Made by a program: the position numbers and the translations under genes | The notes under the pieces: generated by a model | The model's input: the letters and a program-made list of their open reading frames with translations, nothing else | Databases searched by the model: none | What the model was told of the DNA's origin: nothing | Part shown: one piece after another, positions 17,928 through 26,176 of the stretch | How positions within the stretch are numbered: the stretch's first letter is position 1 | How the letters are laid out: each line of letters begins with the position of its first letter | Origin: a bacterium | Lineage (GTDB): Bacteria; SZUA-79; Acidulodesulfobacterales; Acidulodesulfobacteraceae | Assembly (NCBI GenBank): GCA_021813595.1 | Contig: JAKAKF010000218.1 | Location: 7,863-71,862 of the forward strand | DNA: 64,000 nt | Reading direction: 5' to 3'

Positions 17928-19406
17928 ATGAGCGGTATGGAACTGAGGCAAAATCTTAAACTGTCCCAACAGTTGGTGATGACCCCGCAGCTGCAGCTTG
18001 CGATCAAGATGCTTGCTCTTAACAATATCGAACTTTCAGATATGGTTAAACAAGAAATATTGGAAAACCCTATTCTTGATGCCGAATCTGCCGGCGTGAA
18101 AAGTGAAGACGAAGCCGAAAATTATAAACCTGAAGATGCGCTTCCGTCTAATATTCCGGTTGAAGCCGATTCCGAATCGGAACAAGGTTTTAATGAAATT
18201 GCTCAGTACTTGGTGAACTATAACGAACAGCTTGTAGATTTATCTAAAAACGACGGTATTTTAGGCGCAGGAGACAATAATTATTTAGAATATAAATTAG
18301 AGAGCAGTTTTTATAGAGGTGAAACGCTTTACGAACATGTAATGGAGCAAGTCAGAACCGGTAATTTTTCGGACGATGAAATTATGCTTGCCGAATACAT
18401 TGCCGGCAATTTAGACTCTAAAGGATTTCTTGCGGTTTCAATAAAAGACCTTGAATATTTTGTAAAAAAAAATATTTCACACGATATAAACGCTACTTTT
18501 GTACCGAATACGCTTTATAAAATTAATATATTAGAACCTGTAGGATTAGCCGCCGATAACGTAATATCAAGTCTGGCTATTCAAGCGGATTTTTATTTCA
18601 AGGGCGATGCTCTGCTAAAAGAATTAATAAATAAGTACTTAAAAGAAGTAGCCGCTAAAAATTATCAAAAAATATGCAAAGAAACAAAAACAAGTTTAGA
18701 AAAAGTTTTGCTTTCTATAGAAAATTTAAAAAAATTAAATCCGAACCCGGCGGCTAATTTCAGCAAAGAAGCGCCTCGTTACATTGTTCCGGATCTTTTC
18801 CTAAAAAAAGAGAATGATCGTTACGTGGTATATATGCAGGACGATTCTATTCCGGAGATAAAAATCAATTCTTATTATAAAAAGGTTATCAGCGGTGAAA
18901 TAGCGGTATCGCCCGATATTAAAAATTATGCCGAAGAAAGATTTAAATCGGCTATGTGGTTAATGAAAAGCATTAATACGAGAAAAGAAACTATTTTAAA
19001 TATTGCACAGAAAATAGTCGATAAACAGTACGATTATTTCGATAAATGCGGCGGCAACCTGAAACCTTTGATTCTAAAAGATATATCCGAAGAGCTTAAT
19101 ATTCATGAATCTACCGTTTCCAGAGCTACCGCGAATAAATATTTAAGCACCCACATGGGAGTATTCGAGCTTAAAAATTTTTTTACCGGAGCTTCATACG
19201 GCGAATCTTCATCCGGTAACGTTATGGCGAGAATCAAATCTATTATAGATTCAGAACATTTTATCGGCAAAGTTTATAAAGATGCGGAAATCGTTGATAT
19301 TTTAAAGAAACAGGGTATTAATATAGCAAGAAGGACGATTGCAAAATATAGGGATATTATGAATATACCGCCTTCAAGTATAAGGCATAAAAATATTTTA
19401 TTATAA
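17928..19406 (+). CDS. rpoN: RNA polymerase sigma-54 factor
   Basis: Alternative sigma factor that recognises -24/-12 promoters and needs an enhancer-binding ATPase. The 492-residue protein has the glutamine- and leucine-rich region I (residues 1-50; Q-Q-L-V-M-T-P-Q-L-Q-L-A-I near 15), an acidic linker, the core-binding domain and a C-terminal helix-turn-helix. It ends in the RpoN box A-R-R-T-I-A-K-Y-R near 467-476. An AGGAG site precedes the start. It follows lptB and precedes hpf, a widely conserved order. A likely activator client in this window is NtrX. Confidence 0.97.
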   Translation: MSGMELRQNLKLSQQLVMTPQLQLAIKMLALNNIELSDMVKQEILENPILDAESAGVKSEDEAENYKPEDALPSNIPVEADSESEQGFNEIAQYLVNYNEQLVDLSKNDGILGAGDNNYLEYKLESSFYRGETLYEHVMEQVRTGNFSDDEIMLAEYIAGNLDSKGFLAVSIKDLEYFVKKNISHDINATFVPNTLYKINILEPVGLAADNVISSLAIQADFYFKGDALLKELINKYLKEVAAKNYQKICKETKTSLEKVLLSIENLKKLNPNPAANFSKEAPRYIVPDLFLKKENDRYVVYMQDDSIPEIKINSYYKKVISGEIAVSPDIKNYAEERFKSAMWLMKSINTRKETILNIAQKIVDKQYDYFDKCGGNLKPLILKDISEELNIHESTVSRATANKYLSTHMGVFELKNFFTGASYGESSSGNVMARIKSIIDSEHFIGKVYKDAEIVDILKKQGINIARRTIAKYRDIMNIPPSSIRHKNILL

Positions 19407-19439
19407 ACAATACACATTAACAAAAAGGAGACCAAAAAG

Positions 19440-19970
19440 ATGAACATTGCAGTTACGTTTAAGCATATCGATTCCAGCGATGCTATAAGGCAGTATGCCG
19501 AATCAAAATTCCAAAAATTAGAAAAGTATTTAAACAATATTATGGATGTGCATATTACTCTTAGTATCGAACGTGTCGACCATAAAGAATCCGGCGTTGC
19601 GCAGATTAAATTAACGGCAAAAAACCTTACCGTAAATGCGGAAGAAAAATCGGCAGACATATACAGCGCCATAGACCTTTTGCTGGAAAAAGTCGAGTCG
19701 CAGATTAAAAAGCATAAGGAGAAGATGAGAAGAAAAGAGCACGTAGAAGAAGGAGCGGACTTATTTTCCGAAACAGACGACGATTCGTCTTTAGATATTG
19801 CAATAAAAGACGATTATGAAAGACAGCCGTTAAGCGTTAAAGAAGCCTTGCATAAATTAGAAAAAAGAAACAAAGATTTTATAATTTTCAAAGATAAAGA
19901 ATCATCCAAAGTATCTTTCATTTATCGCGGCGATGACGGCGAAATTTCTATGATAACCCCTGAATTTTAA
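19440..19970 (+). CDS. hpf: Ribosome hibernation promoting factor, long form
   Basis: Binds the small ribosomal subunit and promotes inactive 100S dimers in slow growth. The 176-residue protein has an N-terminal ribosome-binding domain (about 1-100) and a separate C-terminal dimerisation domain (about 120-176; R-N-K-D-F-I-I-F-K-D). It is therefore the long form rather than the short enterobacterial one. A strong AAGGAGA site lies just upstream. In enterobacteria hpf lies between rpoN and ptsN; here ptsN is absent and rapZ follows directly. Confidence 0.93.
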   Translation: MNIAVTFKHIDSSDAIRQYAESKFQKLEKYLNNIMDVHITLSIERVDHKESGVAQIKLTAKNLTVNAEEKSADIYSAIDLLLEKVESQIKKHKEKMRRKEHVEEGADLFSETDDDSSLDIAIKDDYERQPLSVKEALHKLEKRNKDFIIFKDKESSKVSFIYRGDDGEISMITPEF

Positions 19971-20041
19971 TCAATAAAGCGATTTACATATGCAACGGTA
20001 ACGGAAATTAAATTTAAACGTATAAATTAAATATAATTGAC

Positions 20042-20935
20042 GTGTCTATTTATCAATCAAAATCCGAAAATACCGAAAAACCAAATATACTGATAATAAG
20101 CGGTATTTCCGGTTCGGGAAAGTCTTCGGCGTTAAAAATTCTTGAAGATAGAGGTTTTTTTTGCGTAGATAATATGCCGATGATTTTGCTGCCGAAATTT
20201 TTTGAATTAGGGTTGGCCGCCCGCCTTAAAAACATACTTTTTGTTATAGATATCAGGGAAAAAAGTTTTTTAAAAGAGTTTGAAGACTATATCAAATTTT
20301 TAAAAAAGCGGGCATGTTTTTTTAAATTTATTTTTTTAGACGCAAGAGACGACGTAGTAATAAGGAGATATTCCGAAACAAGAAGAAAACATCCTCTCTC
20401 GGAAGGCGATATAACTACGGCGGTCAAAAAAGAACGCAAACTTCTTAATAATGCAAAGGGCAATGCAGATGCGGTAATAGACACATCCGATATTAAAATA
20501 CACGATTTAGAGGGCATCTTATCTGCCCATCTGGACGGTCTTTTATCTTCAGCTCAATTTTCGGTTAAAATAATCTCCTTCGGTTTTAAATACGGCATTC
20601 CGCTTTCCGCCGATACGCTTTTTGACGCGCGGTTTCTTCCTAACCCTTATTTTATGCCGCAACTTAAAAATCTTACCGGTTTCGATTCGGAAATAGCCGA
20701 ATATATGCTGTCGTTTAAAGAGAGCGATGAATTTATAACCCGCATATCGGATTTTTTAACTTTTACGCTTCCTCTTTATAAAAAAGAAAATAAATCTTAT
20801 TTTACCGCAGCTATTGGATGTACCGGCGGCGTTCACAGGTCGGTGTTTATAGTCGAAGAATTAAAAAAAAGGCTTGCAGGCATTAATGAAGATTACGGAA
20901 TTACTTTTTATCATAGAGACGTTCAAAGGAAATAA
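20042..20935 (+). CDS. rapZ: RNase adapter / nucleotide-binding protein RapZ
   Basis: A P-loop protein which in enterobacteria guides RNase E to the GlmZ small RNA and so tunes glmS; in other groups its role is unclear. The 297-residue protein has Walker A G-I-S-G-S-G-K-S at residues 21-28, the family segment R-G-F-F-C-V-D-N-M-P near 37-46 and the C-terminal G-C-T-G-G-V-H-R-S-V near 259. The start is GTG with no clear ribosome binding site. glmS and glmU lie in the same window, but no GlmZ-like RNA was seen. Confidence 0.93.
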   Translation: MSIYQSKSENTEKPNILIISGISGSGKSSALKILEDRGFFCVDNMPMILLPKFFELGLAARLKNILFVIDIREKSFLKEFEDYIKFLKKRACFFKFIFLDARDDVVIRRYSETRRKHPLSEGDITTAVKKERKLLNNAKGNADAVIDTSDIKIHDLEGILSAHLDGLLSSAQFSVKIISFGFKYGIPLSADTLFDARFLPNPYFMPQLKNLTGFDSEIAEYMLSFKESDEFITRISDFLTFTLPLYKKENKSYFTAAIGCTGGVHRSVFIVEELKKRLAGINEDYGITFYHRDVQRK

Positions 20936-20980
20936 ATCGAAAAAAAACCGCAAAATTTATTGATTTTATGATATATTTAT

Positions 20981-20999
20981 TATATGATATTATCATATA
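20981..20999. promoter_or_regulatory. 19-bp palindrome upstream of metK (candidate operator)
   Basis: TATATGATA and TATCATATA are perfect 9-bp arms around one central T, 67 bases before the metK start. The surrounding DNA is AT-rich with several possible -10 elements, so chance symmetry is not excluded. The position before metK-ahcY makes an operator for a SAM-cycle regulator (for example a SahR-type ArsR protein) a reasonable guess. Confidence 0.4.
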
Positions 21000-21066
21000 G
21001 TTATATAATATATAGGTGAATTTTTTTTAGTATATTTTTTAAACATTAAATTAAAGGTGGTTTATT

Positions 21067-22260
21067 ATGAAAAATAAAAAATCAAGTTTTATTTTTACTT
21101 CGGAATCCGTAACGGAAGGTCATCCCGATAAAATTTGCGATAAAATATCAGACTCTATTTTAGATGCCTTTATAGGGCAGGACAAACATTCTAAAGTTGC
21201 TTTAGAAACAATGGTAACCACCGGTCTTGTGGCTATTGCCGGCGAAGTTACGTCAAACGGAACGGTAAATTATCAGGATATAATAAGAAAAGTTATAAAA
21301 GAAATAGGGTACGACGATTCATCCATAGGTTTCGATTATAAAAGCTGTGGAATAATAGCCGCAGTAGGAAAGCAGTCTTCGGACATCAGAATGGGCGTGG
21401 TGCGTGAAAAAGACGAAGATCAGGGTGCCGGCGATCAGGGTTTGATGTTCGGATACGCAACTTCCGAGACGGAAGATTTTATGCCTGCGCCTATTTATTA
21501 TGCACATAAATTAACCAAAAGACTTGCCGAAGTTAGAAAATCCGGAGTTCTCGATTTCATAAGGCCGGACGGCAAATCGCAGGTTTCCGTCAGATACGTT
21601 AACGGAGAGCCTGAAAAAATCACCTCGATAGTTCTTTCTACTCAGCATACAGAATCCGTATCTCAAGAAAAACTTAAAGATGCCGTTATCGCAGAGGTTA
21701 TAGATAAAACGATACCTGCCGACCTTATGGATAAAGATACGAAGTTTTTTATTAATCCTACAGGTCGTTTCGTAATAGGCGGGCCAAACGGAGATACAGG
21801 TTTAACCGGAAGAAAGATAATAGTCGATACGTACGGAGGGATGGGTAGACACGGCGGAGGCGCTTTTTCAGGAAAAGACCCTTCTAAAGTCGACAGAAGC
21901 GGTTCGTACATGGCAAGATATATAGCCAAAAATATAGTCGGAAGCGGTATAGCAAAAAAATGCGAAGTTCAAATAGCTTATGCTATAGGAATCGCCGAGC
22001 CGGTTTCGGTTATGGCAAATACTTTCGGAACGGGAATCTATCCCGATGAAGCGATTTCCGATGCCGTATTGGAAGTTTTCAGCTTAAAACCATATAATAT
22101 AGTTAAAACATTAGATCTTTTAAGGCCTATTTACTCTAAAACATCTAATTATGGTCATTTTGGCAGATTCGACGAAGATTTCGTCTGGGAAAAACTTCTT
22201 AAAATTGAGGAAATCAAAGAAGTATCGGCTAATTTAAGCAAAGTCAAAGAGCATGTATAA
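21067..22260 (+). CDS. metK: S-adenosylmethionine synthetase
   Basis: Makes S-adenosylmethionine from methionine and ATP. The 397-residue protein carries G-H-P-D-K at residues 18-22, the ATP motif [12 protein letters not shown] near 120-131 and the glycine-rich phosphate loop G-G-G-A-F-S-G-K-D near 263-271. A GGTGG site precedes the ATG. ahcY follows 25 bases later, so the methyl donor and its by-product recycling are co-expressed. No SAM riboswitch is apparent in the 131-base leader. Confidence 0.97.
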   Translation: MKNKKSSFIFTSESVTEGHPDKICDKISDSILDAFIGQDKHSKVALETMVTTGLVAIAGEVTSNGTVNYQDIIRKVIKEIGYDDSSIGFDYKSCGIIAAVGKQSSDIRMGVVREKDEDQGAGDQGLMFGYATSETEDFMPAPIYYAHKLTKRLAEVRKSGVLDFIRPDGKSQVSVRYVNGEPEKITSIVLSTQHTESVSQEKLKDAVIAEVIDKTIPADLMDKDTKFFINPTGRFVIGGPNGDTGLTGRKIIVDTYGGMGRHGGGAFSGKDPSKVDRSGSYMARYIAKNIVGSGIAKKCEVQIAYAIGIAEPVSVMANTFGTGIYPDEAISDAVLEVFSLKPYNIVKTLDLLRPIYSKTSNYGHFGRFDEDFVWEKLLKIEEIKEVSANLSKVKEHV

Positions 22261-22285
22261 AATTTAATATAATAATGGAGGCTGG

Positions 22286-23536
22286 ATGTCGGATATAAAA
22301 GATATTAAACTTGCAAAAGAAGGTAAAGAGAGAATTTTATGGGCAGAACAGGATATGCCCGTTCTAGGTTTAATAAAAGAACAGTTTGTTGACAATAAAC
22401 CTTTTAAGGGTTTAAAAATGGGGCTCTGTCTGCATGTAACGGCGGAAACCGCAAATCTTGCCAGAACTTTGAAAGAAGGCGGCGCCGAAATATATCTTTG
22501 CGCATCAAACCCTCTTTCGACGCAGGACGATGTAGCCGCTTCTCTTACAAAAGATTTCGGAATAGACGTTTATGCTATAAAAGGGGAAGATTCCGACACT
22601 TATTACAGTCATATAGAAAGCGTTCTTAGCAAAGAACCTAACGTAACGTTAGACGACGGAGCAGACTTAATATCTGTAATACATAAAAAGCATAAAAAAC
22701 TTATAAAAAACATAAAAGCCTCTATGGAAGAAACTACTACAGGCGTAATCAGACTGCGTTCTATGCAGGAAGCAGGAGAGCTTAAAATACCGGTTATTGC
22801 CGTAAACGATGCGGATGCAAAACATCTTTTCGACAACAGATACGGCACCGGACAGTCGACCATAGACGGAATAATCAGGGCGACGGATAAACTGCTTGCG
22901 GGTAAAAACTTTGTAGTTTTGGGTTATGGCTGGTGCGGCAAGGGGCTTGCGCTTAGAGCCAGAGGAATAGGTTCTAACGTAATAGTAACGGAAGTAGATC
23001 CGGTTAAAGCGCTTGAAGCCGTAATGGACGGTTTTAGAGTAATGAAAGGAACCGAAGCGGCAAAAGTGGGCGATATATTTTGCACCGTTACCGGCGATAT
23101 AAACGTTATAGACGTCGAGCATTTTCAAAACATGAAAGACGGCGCTATAGTATGCAACTCAGGTCATTTCGACGTAGAAATAAATATTAAGGGATTAAAG
23201 AAAATAGCCAAATCGGTAAAAACGGCAAAAGATTTTGTCGAAGAATATACGCTGAAAAACGGCAAAAGAATATATTTACTTGCTGAAGGAAGGCTCATTA
23301 ATCTTGCAAGCGCACATGGACATCCGGCAAGCGTTATGGATATGAGTTTTTCAGTGCAGGCTCTCTCCGCGGAATTTGCGGTTCTTGGAAAAACAATGCT
23401 TCCTGGCGTTTACGATGTTCCTAAGGAAATCGACGAAAGAATAGCCTCTTTAAAACTTAAGTCTATGGATATAGAGATTGATAAACTGACGAAAGAGCAG
23501 ATAAAATATCTTAAATCATGGCAGGAAGGAACATAA
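22286..23536 (+). CDS. ahcY: Adenosylhomocysteinase
   Basis: Hydrolyses S-adenosylhomocysteine to adenosine and homocysteine, relieving inhibition of methyltransferases. The 416-residue enzyme has N-R-Y-G-T-G-Q-S near residues 184-191 and the NAD-binding motif G-Y-G-W-C-G-K-G near 213-220. It also has the usual N-S-G-H-F-D-V-E-I near 288 and A-E-G-R-L-I-N-L near 345. It lacks the large insertion of some bacterial forms. The start is preceded by GGAGG. It ends one base from the convergent coaX, with no room for a terminator. Confidence 0.96.
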   Translation: MSDIKDIKLAKEGKERILWAEQDMPVLGLIKEQFVDNKPFKGLKMGLCLHVTAETANLARTLKEGGAEIYLCASNPLSTQDDVAASLTKDFGIDVYAIKGEDSDTYYSHIESVLSKEPNVTLDDGADLISVIHKKHKKLIKNIKASMEETTTGVIRLRSMQEAGELKIPVIAVNDADAKHLFDNRYGTGQSTIDGIIRATDKLLAGKNFVVLGYGWCGKGLALRARGIGSNVIVTEVDPVKALEAVMDGFRVMKGTEAAKVGDIFCTVTGDINVIDVEHFQNMKDGAIVCNSGHFDVEINIKGLKKIAKSVKTAKDFVEEYTLKNGKRIYLLAEGRLINLASAHGHPASVMDMSFSVQALSAEFAVLGKTMLPGVYDVPKEIDERIASLKLKSMDIEIDKLTKEQIKYLKSWQEGT

Positions 23537-23537
23537 G

Positions 23538-24323
23538 TTATTTATTTATATCGTATAGATATTTTATTCCTTTAAGCGTACAAAATTCATCGATTATATT
23601 TTCGGCATCGATATTTAAGTCGTTAAAAATCAACGAAGATTGTCCGCCGGTAAAGATAAGCCGGATATTTTTATTGCCGCAAACGCCGTAAAAATCACAT
23701 ATATCGCTTACGAACCCTTTTATTAAATATAAGATTCCGTTATAAATACCGGATTGGATTGCAGATTCGGTATTTGTGCCGATTAAATTTTTAGGTTTAT
23801 TTATTTTAATTAAGGGCAGTTTTTCCGTAGATTCATATAGGCAATTTGCAAGAGAATTTATGCCTGGATATATGATGCCGCCTAAGAAATCCCCGCTTTT
23901 ATTTAACGAATCTATGGTTACGGCAGTCCCGATATCTATTATTATCTGGAATTTTTTCTCCGGTGAATTTTGATTATAAAAATGAGACCAGCAAGAGTTT
24001 GCTATCCTGTCCGAACCCAGTTTAGCAAAGTTTTCAATGCAAAGAGTTATATTTAACTTTATTTCGGGCAAGATAAAAAAAGGCTTTAACTTTATTTTGT
24101 TAAAAAAATTCTCGTAAATAGGGTTTGCAGAAGGCACTACCGATGAAATGCATATTCCAGACAAATTTTTTACGGAGGTATTTTTCGACAAAAACTTTTT
24201 TAAATCCTGCTCCGTAGAAATTTTTTTCGTGTCTATTCTGAAGGTTTCTGCAGGATTATATTTCGCATCTTCAAATATGCCGAATGATGACGATGAGTTG
24301 CCTATATCGCAAGATAATATCAT
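23538..24323 (-). CDS. coaX: Type III pantothenate kinase
   Basis: Phosphorylates pantothenate in the first step of coenzyme A synthesis. The 261-residue ASKHA-fold protein has the N-terminal phosphate motif D-I-G-N-S-S-S-S (residues 6-13), G-S-D-R at 103-106 and D-I-G-T-A-V-T-I-D at 130-138. G-G-I-I-Y-P-G-I follows near 149. These distinguish it from types I and II. It lies ten bases downstream of birA on the same strand, a common pairing, and converges with ahcY. Confidence 0.94.
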   Translation of the reverse strand: MILSCDIGNSSSSFGIFEDAKYNPAETFRIDTKKISTEQDLKKFLSKNTSVKNLSGICISSVVPSANPIYENFFNKIKLKPFFILPEIKLNITLCIENFAKLGSDRIANSCWSHFYNQNSPEKKFQIIIDIGTAVTIDSLNKSGDFLGGIIYPGINSLANCLYESTEKLPLIKINKPKNLIGTNTESAIQSGIYNGILYLIKGFVSDICDFYGVCGNKNIRLIFTGGQSSLIFNDLNIDAENIIDEFCTLKGIKYLYDINK

Positions 24324-24333
24324 AAAATAAAAA

Positions 24334-25146
24334 TTATATATATATTTCGCCCGATACTACTTTTTCTAATTCGTTTTCTCCGGTTTTTAGCAGAAGAGCT
24401 CCCTTAGAATCAATTCCAACGACCTGTCCGGATATTTTTTTATCTTTAACGTTTATTTCTACCGTTTTCCCCATCATGCCGAAATATTTTTGATAGCTTG
24501 TTAAAATAGAAGAGAGTCCGGTCGATAAAAACATTTCATAATATTTATCGAACTTGTTAAGTATAGAAGCTATAAGAGTATTTCTATCGATGAGGACGTT
24601 TGTTCCGTTAATTTTTTTTGATTCTATCAAAAGAGACGTAGCGATATCTTTAATATTGTCGTCGATATCGTTTTCCGCAATATTAACGTTCATTCCAATT
24701 CCTACTATTATATATTCTATAGTCATATTTTGAGTAGCCATTTCTGTTAAAATACCGCATACTTTTTTTGAATTTATAAGTAAATCATTAGGCCATTTAA
24801 TCTGAGGGTTTAAAGAAGCGGTTTCAGTAATCGCGTCGGCGGCCGATACCGCTGCCAATATCGTCATGCCCTGGGCATTTTCCGGAGTTATCTTAGGTTT
24901 TAATATTATAGACATGTATATATTACAGGCACAGGGAGACGTCCAAAATTTTCCGTTTCTGCCTCTGCCTTTTTCTTGATAATCCGCTATTACCACGCTT
25001 CCGTTTTTTACGCCTTTAGAAGCAAGATCTCTTGCTAAAGTATTAGTAGAATCAACCTTTTGTTCATAATATAAATTTTTGCCTATAAAAGAACTTTTTA
25101 ATTTTTTTTTGATTTCAAAAATATCGATATAATTTATTTCTTCCAT
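24334..25146 (-). CDS. birA: Biotin-[acetyl-CoA-carboxylase] ligase without DNA-binding domain
   Basis: Activates biotin as biotinyl-AMP and attaches it to the biotin carrier domain of carboxylases. The 270-residue protein has V-D-S-T-N at 31-35, the biotinyl-AMP loop G-R-G-R-N-G-K-F-W at 60-68 and K-W-P-N-D-L near 117, plus a C-terminal SH3-like cap. The N-terminal helix-turn-helix of repressor-type BirA is absent (about 30 residues precede V-D-S-T-N). It should therefore be a monofunctional ligase, and biotin genes must be regulated otherwise. It is followed by coaX and preceded by a repeat-filled gap after nadC. Confidence 0.94.
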   Translation of the reverse strand: MEEINYIDIFEIKKKLKSSFIGKNLYYEQKVDSTNTLARDLASKGVKNGSVVIADYQEKGRGRNGKFWTSPCACNIYMSIILKPKITPENAQGMTILAAVSAADAITETASLNPQIKWPNDLLINSKKVCGILTEMATQNMTIEYIIVGIGMNVNIAENDIDDNIKDIATSLLIESKKINGTNVLIDRNTLIASILNKFDKYYEMFLSTGLSSILTSYQKYFGMMGKTVEINVKDKKISGQVVGIDSKGALLLKTGENELEKVVSGEIYI

Positions 25147-25180
25147 TAAAAACCCCTTGTTTAAAATAAAATTTCTATTT

Positions 25181-25267
25181 TGTGCAAATTTGTTATAGGG
25201 ACAGAATTGAATTCTGTCCTTCTGTGCAAATTTGTTATAGGGACAGAATTGAATTCTGTCCCTATAA
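25181..25267. repeat. Tandem pair of a 42-bp palindromic repeat (family A)
   Basis: Two copies of a 42-base unit starting TGTGCAAATTTGTTATAGGG lie at 25181-25222 and 25223-25264. Each has the core GGACAGAATT-G-AATTCTGTCC. In the second copy the palindrome extends to 16 perfect bases per arm (25235-25250 and 25252-25267) around one G. It occupies the gap between nadC and birA on the minus strand. The reverse complement matches the repeats after argG and dppC (GAATTCAATTCTGTC plus AACAAATT). Confidence 0.8.
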
Positions 25268-25315
25268 TATATAATATATATTTTATAATATTTCTATTAA
25301 AAAATTAAGATAAAT

Positions 25316-26170
25316 TTACAGGACGAAATTTAGCGAAAAATCAGCCGGCATAACGGAATTAGTAAGGGATCCCATAGAAATATAATCTACGCCCGTTTTT
25401 ACCGCTATATCGCGCAATTTTTCTACGGTCATATTGCCGGAGGCTTCGGTGAGAGCGGCATTATTTATAATTTTAACCGCTTTTTTCATCGTATCTATTT
25501 TCATATTATCAAGCATTATTATTTCTGCTCCGGCTGTAACCGCTTCCCTTACTTCCGCAAGGCAAGAAGTTTCTATCTCGATTTTAAAATTAAAACCTGA
25601 ATATTTTTTTTTTACCGCGCCTATTGCTTCCTTCACGCCGCCGGCAAGTTTAATATGGTTGTCCTTAATAAGTATTCCGGAAGACAAATCGAATCTGTGA
25701 TTTTCTCCTCCGCCGATTTTAACGGCATATTTTTGCAGCAATCTTAAACCCGGTATGGTTTTTCGGGTATCTAAAATTTTAGTTTTTAAACCGCGCAATT
25801 CTCCGGAAGCAATGCTAGACGCAGTTGCAATCCCTGACAAGTGCTGAAGAAAATTAAGGGCTGTCCTTTCGCCGTAGAGAATATCGCCTGCCTTCGCTTT
25901 AAGATGCAAAACTTTCTGCATTGCATCGATTTTTTCTCCTTCGCTGCAATAAAAATCTATGGCATAATCGTTTTTTGTAACAATTTCAAATACTTTTGAA
26001 AATATATTAAGCCCGCAAACGGTGCACGCTCTTTTTGCGATAACTTCGCAGTTCATAACCGGATTATTTTTTTCCGACAAGACGGCATCTGTCGTTATAT
26101 CCCCCCACTTTATATCTTCGTTTAAGGCGTTGTATATAAGAGGTTTTATTTGGAAGTCTAATATCTGCAT
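25316..26170 (-). CDS. nadC: Nicotinate-nucleotide pyrophosphorylase (carboxylating)
   Basis: Converts quinolinate and PRPP to nicotinate mononucleotide in de novo NAD synthesis. The 284-residue protein has the N-terminal sandwich domain and barrel with E-R-T-A-L-N-F-L near 100, D-T-R-K-T-I-P-G near 137, G-G-G-E-N-H-R near 153 and the late I-S-M-G-S-L-T loop near 268. The gene starts six bases after the pseudo-receiver gene on the same strand. nadA and nadB are not in the window. Confidence 0.95.
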   Translation of the reverse strand: MQILDFQIKPLIYNALNEDIKWGDITTDAVLSEKNNPVMNCEVIAKRACTVCGLNIFSKVFEIVTKNDYAIDFYCSEGEKIDAMQKVLHLKAKAGDILYGERTALNFLQHLSGIATASSIASGELRGLKTKILDTRKTIPGLRLLQKYAVKIGGGENHRFDLSSGILIKDNHIKLAGGVKEAIGAVKKKYSGFNFKIEIETSCLAEVREAVTAGAEIIMLDNMKIDTMKKAVKIINNAALTEASGNMTVEKLRDIAVKTGVDYISMGSLTNSVMPADFSLNFVL

Positions 26171-26176
26171 TTATTT

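Noticed and set aside
20936..21066. SAM riboswitch before metK
   Set aside because: The leader is extremely AT-rich and I cannot find the paired stems or conserved G/C motifs of SAM-I, SAM-II or SAM/SAH classes.
25181..25267. Two-copy repeat considered as a CRISPR remnant
   Set aside because: The units are directly abutting with a 42-base period and no unique spacers, and the core is a near-perfect palindrome; no cas gene is present.
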